DNA of 64,000 nt from Bacillus sp. NP157 (GTDB taxonomy: Bacteria > Pseudomonadota > Gammaproteobacteria > Xanthomonadales > Rhodanobacteraceae). The stretch is taken from assembly GCA_018889975.1 (NCBI GenBank), contig CP076546.1:3410001-3474000 (forward strand), in the 5' to 3' direction. Positions within the stretch are counted from its first letter, which is position 1, and each line of letters starts with the position of its first letter. The translations under genes were made by a program, and so were the position numbers. The notes under the pieces are model-generated. The model saw only the letters and a list, made by a program, of their open reading frames with translations, had not been told where the DNA came from and ran no database searches. This document shows positions 34,380 through 44,800 of this stretch, piece after piece.

Positions 34380-34800
34380 GGATGGGCCTGGAAGCTTGCG
34401 CCGCGGATACGCGGCGCCGTCCCTGCGGCAAGGAATGCACCACGGGACGGGTGGTTGATCCGGCCGGCGCCACGGGAGGGTCGGGGGCCGCCGGATGTCA
34501 GCCCGGTGGCATGTCGACGCGCCCGGCGCACGGTGGCCGGAGGCGGAGGGCCGGACCGACGGTTCCCGCTGGCATAGCTGAACCGGCTGCGTGAACCGGT
34601 TTACCTATGTCAACGGAAACCATCCGTCGGCACCTTGAATCGCTTGAATCGCGCCCCTAGTTGGGTTGGAATGAGGGCCAACGGCTGCAATGGCCAAGAC
34701 CTTCGGTTCCGGTTGGACCCGCGACATGGGGCTCCTAAGTGTAGCCGATGCCAGCGTCACGGTCGTCAACCCCCTTCAACCCCTCATTCTGGAGACCACG
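34380..34800. promoter_or_regulatory. divergent region between rhlB and trxA
   Basis: A 421-bp gap without a convincing gene. Next to trxA it has a tandem 9-mer TTGAATCGC (34635-34652). CTTGAAT (34634-34640), 13 bases, then CCCCTAG (34654-34660) resembles the sigma-32 consensus CTTGAAA / CCCCAT, so trxA may be heat inducible. An in-frame ATG at 34690 would lengthen TrxA and is not supported by homology. Confidence 0.4.
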
Positions 34801-35127
34801 GTGAGCGACAAGATCACCCATACCAGCGACGCTGCCTTTTCCAAGGACGTCCTCGAATCCGACACCCCCGTCCTGCTCGACTTCTGGGCGGAATGGTGCG
34901 GCCCATGCAAGGCGATCGCCCCGTCGCTTGACCAGCTCGCCACTGAGTACGGCGACAAGATCAAGATCGTGAAGATCAACATCGACGACAACCAGCAGAC
35001 CCCGCGCCAGTTCGGCGTGCGCGGCATCCCCACCCTGATGGTGTTCAAGGACGGCAAGGTTGCCGCCACCCAGATCGGTGCCGTGAGCAAGGGCCAGCTG
35101 GCCCAGATGATCGATAAGGCCATCTAA
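34801..35127 (+). CDS. trxA: thioredoxin 1
   Basis: A 108-residue thioredoxin with the WCGPC redox site at residues about 32-36 and the cis-Pro segment GIPTLMVFKDG. It reduces cytoplasmic disulfides with electrons from thioredoxin reductase. The GTG start at 34801 gives MSDKITHTSD, which aligns with the E. coli N-terminus; GGAG lies eight bases upstream. A longer ATG start at 34690 is rejected. It precedes rho, a conserved order. Confidence 0.96.
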   Translation: MSDKITHTSDAAFSKDVLESDTPVLLDFWAEWCGPCKAIAPSLDQLATEYGDKIKIVKINIDDNQQTPRQFGVRGIPTLMVFKDGKVAATQIGAVSKGQLAQMIDKAI

Positions 35128-35281
35128 GGCCCGTTCCATCCTCGAGCCACCGCGTGGGGCGCTTTACCTTGCGCCTCACGCGATGCTAGGCTCTAGGCGT
35201 TCGCCCCGGGACACCCCGCTGTCCCCCATGCCGCGAACCCTCTCCCTTTTTTCTTCCAACGGCGCCCCGTGAGGTTTGCCC

Positions 35282-37087
35282 GTGTCCGATATCGAAACGA
35301 AAGATTCCAACGACGCCAAGGGCGCCGGCGACCAGCCTGCGACCGAGCCGCGTCCGCGTTCGCGCCGCAAGGCGCCCGCCGCCGGTGCCCCCGCGGTCGA
35401 GTCCAGCGCCCCGGCGCCGGCTCCTGCGCCGGCCCCCGCGCCGTCGCCCGCTCCCACTCCTGCTCCAGCCCCACAGGCCGAGATGCAGCTCAACAACAAC
35501 CCGCCGCCATCCGCCGAGGCCCGCCAGCCGCAGGAGGCCCGCGAAGGTGGGCAGCCGTCGCAGGGCCAGGCCCCGCAGGGCGGCGGCCAGGGCAACAACC
35601 CGCAGGGCGGTGGCAACGGTGACCGTCGCGAGCGCGAAGGCCGTGGCCGTCGCCGCCGCAATGACCGTAACGACCGCAACGACCGTGGCCCGCAGCGCCC
35701 GGGTGGCGGCGGCAACAACGGCAACGGCGGCGGCAATGGTGGTGGCAACTACCAGCAGCGCAATAACAACAATGGTTACCCGGTCGACGACGACGAGAAT
35801 GCCGATGCCGGCAGCAACGATCGCCTGATCAACCTGACCGAGCTCAAGCGCAAGAACTCGATCCAGCTCCTGGAGTTCGCCGAGTCGCTGGGCGTCCGCG
35901 AGGGCGTCGCCCGCCAGCGCAAGCAGGACGTGGTCTTCAACATCCTCAAGGCACATGCCCGCTCCGGCGGCGGCATCTGGGCCGAGGGCGTGCTGGAAAT
36001 CCTGCAGGACGGCTTCGGCTTCCTCCGCTCGGCGGACGAGTCCTACCTCGCCGGCCCGGACGACATCTACGTGTCGCCCAGCCAGATCCGCCGCTTCAAC
36101 CTGCGCACCGGCGACTACATCACCGGACGCGTGCGCCACCCGAAGGAAGGCGAGCGTTACTTCGCCATGCTCAAGGTGGACGACATCAACGGCGATCCGC
36201 CGGAGGCGTCGAAGAACAAGCTGCTGTTCGAAAACCTTACGCCGCTGTTCCCGCGCAAGGCTTTCAAGCTCGAGCGTGGCAACGGGTCCACCGAGGACAT
36301 CACCGGTCGCATCCTCGACCTGGTGGCGCCGATCGGCCGTGGCCAGCGCGGCCTCATCGTCTCCCAGCCCAAGTCGGGTAAGACGATGATGCTGCAGAAC
36401 ATCGCCCAGGCCATCCAGTACAACCACCCCGACGTCCACCTGATCATGCTGCTGATCGACGAGCGTCCGGAAGAAGTGACTGAAATCGCCCGCACGGTCC
36501 GCGCCGAGGTCATCAGCTCGACGTTCGACGAGCCGGCCGTGCGCCACGTGCAGGTCGCCGAGATGGTGATCGAGCGCGCCAAGCGCCTGGTCGAGCACAA
36601 GCGCGACGTGGTGATCCTGCTCGACTCGATCACCCGCCTCGCCCGTGCCTACAACACCGTGGTGCCCAGCTCCGGCAAGGTCCTCACCGGTGGTGTCGAC
36701 GCCAACGCCCTGCAGCGCCCGAAGCGCTTCTTCGGTGCGGCGCGCAACGTCGAGGAAGGCGGCAGCCTGACCATCATCGCCACGGCGCTGACGGACACCG
36801 GCTCCAAGATGGACGAGGTGATCTACGAGGAGTTCAAGGGCACCGGCAACATGGAAGTGCACCTGTCCCGCCGCATCTCGGAGAAGCGCGTCTACCCGGC
36901 CATCGACATCAATCGTTCCGGCACCCGCCGCGAAGACCTGCTGATCGACCCGGACATGCTCGCCAAGATCTGGATCCTGCGCAAACTGCTCCACCCGATG
37001 GATGAACTGGCCGCGATGGAGTTCATGCTCGACAAGATGAAGAACACCAAGTCGAACGACGAGTTCTTCAACTCGATGAAGCGCTAA
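35282..37087 (+). CDS. rho: transcription termination factor Rho with long disordered insert
   Basis: A 601-residue Rho. The core of about 420 residues begins at [13 protein letters not shown] (about 179) and matches E. coli Rho in length. It has the cold-shock-like RNA site (DGFGFLRS), Walker [11 protein letters not shown] and Walker [17 protein letters not shown]. Before it lies an N-terminal segment of about 178 residues of Ala-Pro repeats, then Gly/Asn/Arg-rich tracts ([22 protein letters not shown]). GTG 35282 is chosen over TTG 35276 because GAGG is seven bases before it. The leader has a GGGACA / TGTCCC hairpin at 35208-35225. Confidence 0.95.
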   Translation: MSDIETKDSNDAKGAGDQPATEPRPRSRRKAPAAGAPAVESSAPAPAPAPAPAPSPAPTPAPAPQAEMQLNNNPPPSAEARQPQEAREGGQPSQGQAPQGGGQGNNPQGGGNGDRREREGRGRRRRNDRNDRNDRGPQRPGGGGNNGNGGGNGGGNYQQRNNNNGYPVDDDENADAGSNDRLINLTELKRKNSIQLLEFAESLGVREGVARQRKQDVVFNILKAHARSGGGIWAEGVLEILQDGFGFLRSADESYLAGPDDIYVSPSQIRRFNLRTGDYITGRVRHPKEGERYFAMLKVDDINGDPPEASKNKLLFENLTPLFPRKAFKLERGNGSTEDITGRILDLVAPIGRGQRGLIVSQPKSGKTMMLQNIAQAIQYNHPDVHLIMLLIDERPEEVTEIARTVRAEVISSTFDEPAVRHVQVAEMVIERAKRLVEHKRDVVILLDSITRLARAYNTVVPSSGKVLTGGVDANALQRPKRFFGAARNVEEGGSLTIIATALTDTGSKMDEVIYEEFKGTGNMEVHLSRRISEKRVYPAIDINRSGTRREDLLIDPDMLAKIWILRKLLHPMDELAAMEFMLDKMKNTKSNDEFFNSMKR

Positions 37088-37219
37088 GCGGAGCCTCGGC
37101 GGCTCTGCCACGCCATCGACAGCCTTTAGCGGCACCTGCTTGAACTTTCGATCAGGTGCCGCTACTGTGCCGATCAAGTGGACTGGGAGAACCCGGTCGG
37201 CGTCATGGCCTCGGTGAGA

Positions 37220-38153
37220 TCACCGGGGCTTTTCGCTTTCTGGAGCCGGAAAAACCTTGTGGCCCCAGCCCTCAAAGTCGACGCCGACCTTCTGGCGACC
37301 TCCTTTACAGAAGAACTTTCGTCGAAGGACGTCGAACGCCCGGTTCTGGCGCATAGGATGCAACGTTGCCAGGCCGATGGGCCTCGCTACAAGATCCGCC
37401 AACTGTAGCCCCCGACGAATTCGTCTTCTTGTCAGCGAACGTGATGACAAACGGAAGCTGCCTTCCCCATCGATTCGCGCCGGCGCAAATGCGACGAAAC
37501 TCAAGCTCGAGGTCGCGGTCCTCTTTCTTTCCCCGACACTCGACAACAACGTGAGTGGACAGTCCCTCTTGCCGTTTCTCCTGAAGGAACTCGGCAAGTG
37601 TCTCGAGGCAGAACCCAAGGGCGATATGGTACGGATTGCCTCCCAGGAGCTCTGGCTGTTCCAATCTCGCTTTATCGATCACACAGCTAATGAGGATGAA
37701 GTTGCTTTCCTCGATGATGCCAGTGAGCTCAGTGACGAAGCCCTCTTTCTGTTTGCGATCTGCGAAGCGGAAGCTGCCCTTCTCCTTCCTGATTTCGTTC
37801 TCGTGCAAAACCAGGATGTCGTGGCCGAAGTGCCGGAACTTCAGGCGCTCTATGGCCGGGACGACGCGCTCCGCATAGTGCCCCTTGTGGAAAACGCAAA
37901 ACGCCAGAACGAAGACGGGATAATTGGGATCCACCGTCTCAAGGCCATGATCGCCGCTTTCATCAACGTAGACGATGAAGTTGCTGAACTTTGCCGGTCC
38001 CGGTGCCTGCTTCATCGGCGTCTCCATCGCCCCGCCTATCGGCTGTTCCATGGGCTGCACGTACTGCTCGCCCGAATCGTCGGGCGCGTTGCCCTCAAGC
38101 CATGCATTCCGTGGTGTCATCATCCCTCGCATGTCCTCTGGTAACGCCATCAT
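37220..38153 (-). pseudogene. DUF3800 domain gene, frameshifted at a C5 tract
   Basis: The N-terminal half reads NFIVYVDESGDHG, the DUF3800 signature of an RNase H-like fold, through ITFADKKTNSSG. Then one extra base in a run of five (37409-37413) throws the frame. The continuation in the -1 frame, GLQLADLVARPIGL...NRAFDVLRRKF, is the conserved DUF3800 C-terminus, ending at 37220. Read as is, the product ends at 37305 with an unrelated tail. The start is uncertain: ATGs at 38153, 38129 and later are possible, and the open frame extends to 38285. Lower GC than its neighbours suggests transfer. Cause: mutation, phase variation or a base-call error. Confidence 0.75.
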
Positions 38154-38340
38154 CCGGGTGCCGATGAAAGTATAAAGAGGATCAAGGACGAGCCCAGAGG
38201 TTAGCTCCCGTAATGCCACCTCCCCAGCCGCCAACACGACCTGATACCCTCCGCCGCGGGCATGGCACCTTTTCCCGGGCGGCATGCGCCCCCATCTGGG
38301 GCAGCTAACGGCCCCGCCGAATCATTGCCAAGGAAGTTCC

Positions 38341-39711
38341 GTGTCCATTCCCAGCGCCGCCAAGAGCACGCCCATCGGTGATCGCGATGACCTCGTCGCC
38401 TACCTCGCCGAGGGCGAAAAGCCGCGGGAACGCTGGCGGATCGGCACCGAGCACGAGAAGTTCGGCTTCTACACCGATGACCTCACCCCGCCGCCGTTCA
38501 CCGGTGAGCGTCCGGGTATCCGCGCCATCCTCGAAGGCCTTGCCGGGCGCTATGGCTGGGACATCGCCCGCGAAGGCGAAACGCCAGTGGCCCTCACCAA
38601 GGGCATGGCCAACATCACGCTGGAGCCGGCCGGCCAGCTGGAGCTCTCCGGTGCGCCACTGGAATCGATCCACCAGACCTGCGACGAAGTCAGCACCCAC
38701 CTGCAGGAAGTGCGCTCGGTGGCTGACGAATTTGGCATCGGCTTCCTCGGCATGGGCTTCCAGCCGAAGTGGCGCCGTGACCAGATGCCGTGGATGCCGA
38801 AGGGTCGCTACAAGATCATGCGCGAGTACATGCCCAAGGTCGGCTCGCTCGGCCTGGACATGATGACGCGCACCTGCACCGTGCAGGTGAACCTCGACTA
38901 CGCGACCGAAGCCGACATGGTGAAGAAATTCCGTGTCGCGCTGGCCCTGCAGCCGATCGCCACCGCGCTGTTCGCCAACTCGCCGTTCACCGAAGGCAAG
39001 CCGAACGGCTTCAAGTCGTTCCGTTCGCAGGTGTGGACCGACACCGATGCGGACCGCACGGGCATGCTCGACTTCGTCTTCGAAGAGGGCTTTGGCTACG
39101 AGCGTTACGTCGACTACATCCTCGGCGTGCCGATGTACTTCAGCTATCGCGACAGCAAGTACATCGACCTGTCCGGCCAGGACTTCCGCAGGTTCATGCG
39201 CGGCGAGCTCGCTGCGCTGCCGGGCGTGAAGCCCACCATGAAGGACTGGGCCGACCATCTCACCACCGCCTTCCCGGAAGTGCGCCTGAAGCAGTACCTG
39301 GAAATGCGCGGCGCGGACGCCAGCCCGTGGAACCAGCTCTGCGCACTGCCGGCGTTCTGGGTCGGCCTGCTGTACGACGACGTGGCGCTGGATGCGGCGT
39401 GGGACCTGGTGAAGGATTTCAGCAAGGCCGAGCGCCACGCATTGCGCGACGGCGTGCCGAAGCACGCGCTGGACCTCGAGTTCCGCAACCACACCGTGCG
39501 CGAACTGTCGCTCGAGGCGCTCAAGATCGCGGACCACGGATTGAAGCGTCGCAACGTGCGCGGCACGCGTGGCGCCGACGAGTCGATCTACCTGGAGCCG
39601 CTGCTGGAGATCGCATTGTCGGGCAAGACCCAGGCCGATACGAAGCTGGAGCAGTTCCACGGCAAGTGGAACGGCAGCGTCGATCCCGTGTTCACGGAAT
39701 ACGCCTACTAA
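38341..39711 (+). CDS. gshA: glutamate-cysteine ligase, plant/proteobacterial type
   Basis: A 456-residue enzyme making gamma-glutamylcysteine, the first step of glutathione synthesis. It has RWRIGTEHEKFGFY (about 34-47), LEPAGQLELSGAPLESIHQT (about 97-116), MTRTCTVQVNLDY and the C-terminal FHGKWNGSVDPVF. The length and motifs fit the plant-type class used by Xanthomonas, not the E. coli class. GTG 38341 is preceded by AAGGAAG. A REP and terminator follow. Confidence 0.94.
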   Translation: MSIPSAAKSTPIGDRDDLVAYLAEGEKPRERWRIGTEHEKFGFYTDDLTPPPFTGERPGIRAILEGLAGRYGWDIAREGETPVALTKGMANITLEPAGQLELSGAPLESIHQTCDEVSTHLQEVRSVADEFGIGFLGMGFQPKWRRDQMPWMPKGRYKIMREYMPKVGSLGLDMMTRTCTVQVNLDYATEADMVKKFRVALALQPIATALFANSPFTEGKPNGFKSFRSQVWTDTDADRTGMLDFVFEEGFGYERYVDYILGVPMYFSYRDSKYIDLSGQDFRRFMRGELAALPGVKPTMKDWADHLTTAFPEVRLKQYLEMRGADASPWNQLCALPAFWVGLLYDDVALDAAWDLVKDFSKAERHALRDGVPKHALDLEFRNHTVRELSLEALKIADHGLKRRNVRGTRGADESIYLEPLLEIALSGKTQADTKLEQFHGKWNGSVDPVFTEYAY

Positions 39712-39727
39712 AGCCCCCCCACCCCCC

Positions 39728-39750
39728 TGTAGGAGCGCGCCTGCGCGCGA
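39728..39750 (+). repeat. REP palindrome, consensus copy
   Basis: A perfect 23-bp copy 16 bp after the gshA stop, ahead of the terminator. Confidence 0.9.
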
Positions 39751-39780
39751 CAATCCCTAGGGCGAGACTCCCAACAGGCA

Positions 39781-39816
39781 AAAAAAAACCTCCCCATCAC
39801 CGGGGAGGTTTTTTTA
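39781..39816. terminator. bidirectional Rho-independent terminator
   Basis: The stem AACCTCCCC / GGGGAGGTT is flanked by A8 on the left and T7 on the right, so it can end both gshA (plus) and the FadL-type gene (minus). Confidence 0.9.
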
Positions 39817-39839
39817 TCAGTGCCTGTTCGCCGAAGCGA

Positions 39840-41261
39840 TCAGAACTGGTACTTGGCCGACAGGCTGAGCAGGTTGCCCTTGTCGTCGTTCTCGCCGACG
39901 AGGGTGTCACCGGTCGCGCTGGCGACGCCGTTCATGTGCGCCTTGTTCACGAAGATGTGGGCGTAGCCGGCGTTGATCTCGAACTTGTCCGACACCTTGT
40001 AGCCCATGCCGAAGGCAAGCCACTTGCGGGTCGAATCCGGCACGCGCGGGGAGCGGGTGTCGGCGTAGGTCGGGGTCGTGTCGATCGCGATACCGCCACG
40101 CACGGTCAGCTTGTCGTTGACGTAGTACTCGCCACCGACCGATGCGAACCAGGTGTTACGCCACTCATAAGCTTCCGAGGTCGGCGGCTGGTTCGGGTTG
40201 GCGTAGGTCACCGTGAGGTTCTTGAACGAATCCCACTTGGTCCACGACAGGTCCATGCCCAGGCCGAACTTCTCTTCCTGGTGCCAGTAGCTCGCGGTGG
40301 CCACGGCCGGCGTTTCGAAACCGGCGTTGCCGTCGGTGTGCGTGAACGGCGGCTGGCCCTGGAACAGGCTGGAGATGGCCGGGTTTGACAGCAGCGCGCT
40401 GACGTTGGCCGGCACGGTGAAGTTACCAGTGCCTTCCAGGTGGTGCTTGATCGAGCTGCGGTAGTTCAGCGCGAAGCGATCCTGCGCGGTGAGCTTCCAC
40501 AGGGCGCCCAGCTGCCAGCCGTAGGCCCAGTCGTCGCCCTTGATCTTGGCGACGCCGTCGGTGCCGGCCGGCACCAGCGCGTTGATCGTGCGGATGAAGG
40601 TCGGGGCAGCGGCGGCCGGGATCGCGCCAGCGGCGACGCCCTGCTGCAGCACGCCGAGGGCGGCGCTGTTGTAGTTGATGGCGCTGGTCAGCTCGGCGGT
40701 CGTCTTCTGCGCGATGAAGCTGGCGCCGAGGGCGAAGTCGTCGGTGACGTCGAACGAGGCCGACAGCGTGGCGTCATACGAGCGGAAATCGGACTTGATG
40801 GCGTTGTAGCGGCCCTTCCAGTCGGAGTCGTATTCGGTCTTGAAGCCGAACGGCGCGGTCAGGCCGAGGCCGATGTGCACGCGGTCGCTGACCTTGGTCG
40901 CGAAGTACAGGGCCGGGACCGGGATGGTGGTGCCGGCGTCGCCGCCGTTGCCACCCGAGATCGGACGACCCTGGGCATCCGTGGAGGTGCCATGGAACTT
41001 GGTGCTGAAGTTGATGCCGGTGACGTCGGCCTGGAAGGTGTTGCCTTCCAGCATCGACATGGCGGCCGGGTTGTTCACGATCACCGAGGCATCGTCACCC
41101 GCGGCAGCCGAGCCGGCGAAAGCGCGGCCGAGTGCCTTGGCGCTGTTTTCCTTCAGCTGGAACGCACTGGCGTGCGCGGCCTGCGGAGCCACGATCGCGC
41201 CAGCAATGGCCAGCGAGAGGGCCGCGAAGGCCAGCGGGCGGGTTTGGAATTTCATCTGCAT
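39840..41261 (-). CDS. FadL-family outer membrane transporter (OMPP1)
   Basis: A 473-residue outer-membrane beta-barrel for long-chain fatty acids or other hydrophobic molecules. The signal peptide ends in APQAAHA, and the mature N-terminus (SAFQLKENSAKALGRAFAGSAAAGDDASVIVNNPAAMS) is the FadL hatch signature. The last residue is Phe (KYQF), as expected for BAM-folded barrels. The start at 41261 has AGGAG nine bases upstream; the longer open frame is rejected. Confidence 0.92.
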   Translation of the reverse strand: MQMKFQTRPLAFAALSLAIAGAIVAPQAAHASAFQLKENSAKALGRAFAGSAAAGDDASVIVNNPAAMSMLEGNTFQADVTGINFSTKFHGTSTDAQGRPISGGNGGDAGTTIPVPALYFATKVSDRVHIGLGLTAPFGFKTEYDSDWKGRYNAIKSDFRSYDATLSASFDVTDDFALGASFIAQKTTAELTSAINYNSAALGVLQQGVAAGAIPAAAAPTFIRTINALVPAGTDGVAKIKGDDWAYGWQLGALWKLTAQDRFALNYRSSIKHHLEGTGNFTVPANVSALLSNPAISSLFQGQPPFTHTDGNAGFETPAVATASYWHQEEKFGLGMDLSWTKWDSFKNLTVTYANPNQPPTSEAYEWRNTWFASVGGEYYVNDKLTVRGGIAIDTTPTYADTRSPRVPDSTRKWLAFGMGYKVSDKFEINAGYAHIFVNKAHMNGVASATGDTLVGENDDKGNLLSLSAKYQF

Positions 41262-41490
41262 GCGGAGCGGCTCCTGCTTATTGTTCTGACGAGGTCTTGC
41301 GAGGCGGAAAACGTAAAAGTTAGCCGTTTTCATACGCGCGTTTAACATTCTGGGGTGGAACTCTGGCCGACTTGACGAAGATTTTGCAAGTGCAGGTGCA
41401 ACAAACCTGAAACAGCCCACAAAATTGCGCCTGCGGGACGGCGGTGGATTTGCTAGATTGGACAGCCGAGCCGCCGCGAGACCTGCCGTC

Positions 41491-41793
41491 ATGCACTGCT
41501 TCGTCTACGCCAGCCTGCGCAAGCCCGATACCTACGTCTGGCTCGCCCAACGGGACGCCTTCGACCGGCTTCCCGAACCGCTCGTGCTCCTCCTGGGCGA
41601 GCTCCGCTTCGTGCTTGAGGTGCAGCTCACGGCGAACCGCAAGCTGCCGCAGGAGGACACCGAGAAAGTCCTCGCGAACCTCAACGAACTGGGGTGGCAC
41701 CTGCAGGCGCCTTCGAACGAGACGCTGAGCGTCTGCAACCAGCCGAACCACCACCAGGAAATCGACCCCGACACGATCCTCGTCCGGGCCTGA
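41491..41793 (+). CDS. YcgL domain protein
   Basis: A 100-residue YcgL-family protein. It has CFVYASLRKPDTYVWL at the N-terminus and LGELRFVLEVQLTANRKL in the middle, both typical of the domain. YcgL is widespread in gammaproteobacteria; its biochemical role is not settled. It precedes the large ankyrin gene in the same direction, with a 90-bp gap. Confidence 0.85.
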   Translation: MHCFVYASLRKPDTYVWLAQRDAFDRLPEPLVLLLGELRFVLEVQLTANRKLPQEDTEKVLANLNELGWHLQAPSNETLSVCNQPNHHQEIDPDTILVRA

Positions 41794-41883
41794 CCTGGCC
41801 GGGACCGTGCATGCGCGGGATGTGCATCCGGGGTTAACGCCGCGTTACCGCGCAGGGCGGAAACGCTCCGTATACTCCTGCGC

Positions 41884-44800
41884 ATGGCCAATCCCAAACG
41901 TCGACGACCGCCGCTGATCAAGGCGCTGCCCTGGTTCCTGCCCGCCCTTGCCGCTGTTGCGTGCGCCGGCCTTAGCGCCTCGCCCCTCGCGCTTATTCCG
42001 CTCCTGCTGGCCAACGCCCTGGCCATGGCCGCGGTGTGCCACGCCATCGGCTTCGACCCGGAGTCGAGCTACCTGCGCACGGCCCTGCGCCGTGGCTCGT
42101 CGTACGTGGTGATGTTCACGGCGTATACGTTCGTGGTGTTCGTGCTGGTGGCGTGGCCCCTGCTGAAGCTGACCCAGGCACCGAGCCTGGGCGCCGCGCT
42201 GTTGCTGGCCGCGACCCTGGTCGTCGCACTGGGCGCGCTGTGGCGCGTCTGGCCGGCGTTCGGCCTGGTCTACCTCTGGGACGATGCCTACCCGGAAGAA
42301 AGCGGCAACGGCTCCTGGATATTCACCGCCGTCGCCCGGTCGATCAGTTTTGGTCGCCACCTGTCGGCCGAAGAACGCTTCTTCACCCATTTCGTGCCGG
42401 CCGCGCTTGGCCTGCTCGTACTGGCGTTCTGCGCGGTCGCCCTGTCGGGCCTGTATGGCGTGTTCCCGGCCGAGATGCGCATCGCAGCGCTCGCCGTCTA
42501 CGGTGTCGTCCTGCTGCCAGCCTGCTCGTTGCTGATCGCCAACCGCACCCTGCGCGCCCTGCTGTGCGACCGTCGCGGCCATATCCGCACCGCTCGCGCC
42601 GACACCCGGCGCGAACCCGCGGTCGTCTCCGATGCCCACGTGGTGCCTGCGCCGACGCCGATTCCCGAACTCTCCACCGAAGAGCGCCAGCCGGAGATCC
42701 GCGACGGCGCCTTGCTGGCGGCCATCCGCGCGGGTGACGTCGCGCGGGCCGTCGCCCTGGTCGAAGCGGGTGCGAACCCGAATACCGAGGCCGAGGCGGG
42801 CGATCGCGACCAGCGCCCGGTGCTGACCCTTGCCGCGTTGAGCCCGGATACCCGGCTGCTGCGCGCGCTGATTGCACGCGGCGCCCAGGTCGACCGCCCC
42901 CACCACGGCGTCACGGCCCTGCTCGCCGCCTCGCGGGATAGCTGGCATGGCCGTCCGGATGCGGTGATGACCCTGCTGGCCAATGGCGCCAGCGCGGCGA
43001 TGACCGATGCCGAAGGCAACACGGCCCTGCACGGTGCCGTGCTCAGCGCCGAGCCCACCGTCGCCGCGATGCTGCTGGATGCCGGCGCGACGGTCGACGC
43101 GGTGAACGCGGCCGGCGAAACACCGCTGGCCATCGCGTGCCGCGCCGCCAACTGGGCGCTGGCGCGCTTCCTCCTCGAACACGGCGCCAAGCCGGCGCCG
43201 GTGGGGGCCGAGCCTGCCCTGGTCGCGGCCGCCAGCATCCCGGACGACGATACCGAGGGCGTGAAGGTCCTGCTCCGCCACAAGGCACCCGTGAACGGCG
43301 CCGACGAGCGCGGCCGCACGGCCCTGCTCGCGGCCGCCGCCGAAGGCCACGAGCAGATCGCGCGCGTCCTGCTGCAAGCGCATGCGAACCCGAACCTCGC
43401 CGATCGGCACGGCACCACGGCGTTGATGGAAGCCGCCCGCTCGGGCGCGACCGGCATCGTACAGCTGCTTGCCGAAGGCAACGCCGACGCCAAGCCGCGT
43501 GACAGCCATGGGCGCGACGCGCTTACGCTGGCCAGTCAGTCGCCACGCGCCCAGCCGGCGACGGTGCGCGCACTGCTCGCCATGGGGGCGCAGCCGAAGG
43601 AAGCCGGTGCGGACGGACGCAGCGCGCTGGATCACGCCGCTGCCGGTGGCCGCTGGGATTTCGTTGCGCTGCTCGATCCGGAAACACCGTTGCCGACCTC
43701 GTTGAGCGAGTCGGTGCTGCCCGAGGCGGGCGCCGATTCCCCGCTGCACCTGCATGATGCGCTGCGCTTCGGCCACTGGGCCGTCGCATCGACCTTTTCA
43801 GCCCGGGTGCGCCAGTGGCCGACCAGCGAACTGGCGTCGCTGTACGTCGACCTCGCCGGCCCCGGCTTCGACGCCGCGCGAGCGTGGCTGTTCGACCACG
43901 GCCTCCCCGCGGAAGCGCGGCTCGCGGCGCCCGCCGACGAAGCCGACACCGCCCTGGGCCGCCGCCTTTTCGACACCCTGCTGCCGCAGCTGCCGCAATC
44001 GGCCGACGCCGTGCTGCAACTCATGCGCGCAGGCGCGTCGCCGGCCGGTGCGGGCCTGCTCGGACAGGCCATCTGCCGTCTGGACGGCAACGACGAGCGC
44101 GTCGCCCTCGCGATGCTGGAGGCCGGTGCCGACCCGTTCGGCGCCGATGTCCGCGGGCGCACGCCGGTGCACATGGCCGCTGCCAGCGGTGCCGCGCGAC
44201 TGCTGGGCGCCCTGCTGGCACGCGGCGTCGATCCCAACGCGCGCGATGCCGGCGGTCGCACGCCGCTGCATGCCGCGCTGGAACACGACGGCGACGCCCT
44301 GCCGCTGGTCCGCCTGCTCGTCGCGCACGGCGCGGATCCGGAAGCCGCGGACGTCAACGGCGAGACGCCTTATGGCCTGGGCATCGGCCATGGCGGCGTC
44401 GAGCGCTGGTTGAGCTGGCCGCAGTGGCCGCTGCCGCTGCGACCGCTGCGCGCATCCGACCTCCCCTCCGCCGCCTCCGCCGGTGACGCGGCCGCCGTCG
44501 ACCGCTTGCTCGAGCTTGGCTTCAACGTCGACACGCGCGACGCCCAGGGCGCGACCGCGCTCCTCCGTGCCGCGGGCGCGGGCCAGGCCGAGATGGTCGA
44601 GCACCTGATCAACGCCGGCGCCGATCCGGCCGCCAGCGCCACGTCCGGGGTCACCCCAATGGCCGCCGCGGTGAACGCCCGCCGCGACGCGGTCGTGGAA
44701 CGCCTGCTCGCCCGTGGCGTGGCCGTCGACCAGCGCCTCCCCGGTGACACCACGGCGTTGATGATCGCTGCCGCGCTTGGTTATCCCGAGATCGTCGAAC

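Noticed and set aside
34690-34800. N-terminal extension of TrxA from ATG 34690
   Set aside because: The added 37 residues do not fit thioredoxin, while GTG 34801 gives the standard N-terminus and has a ribosome-binding site.
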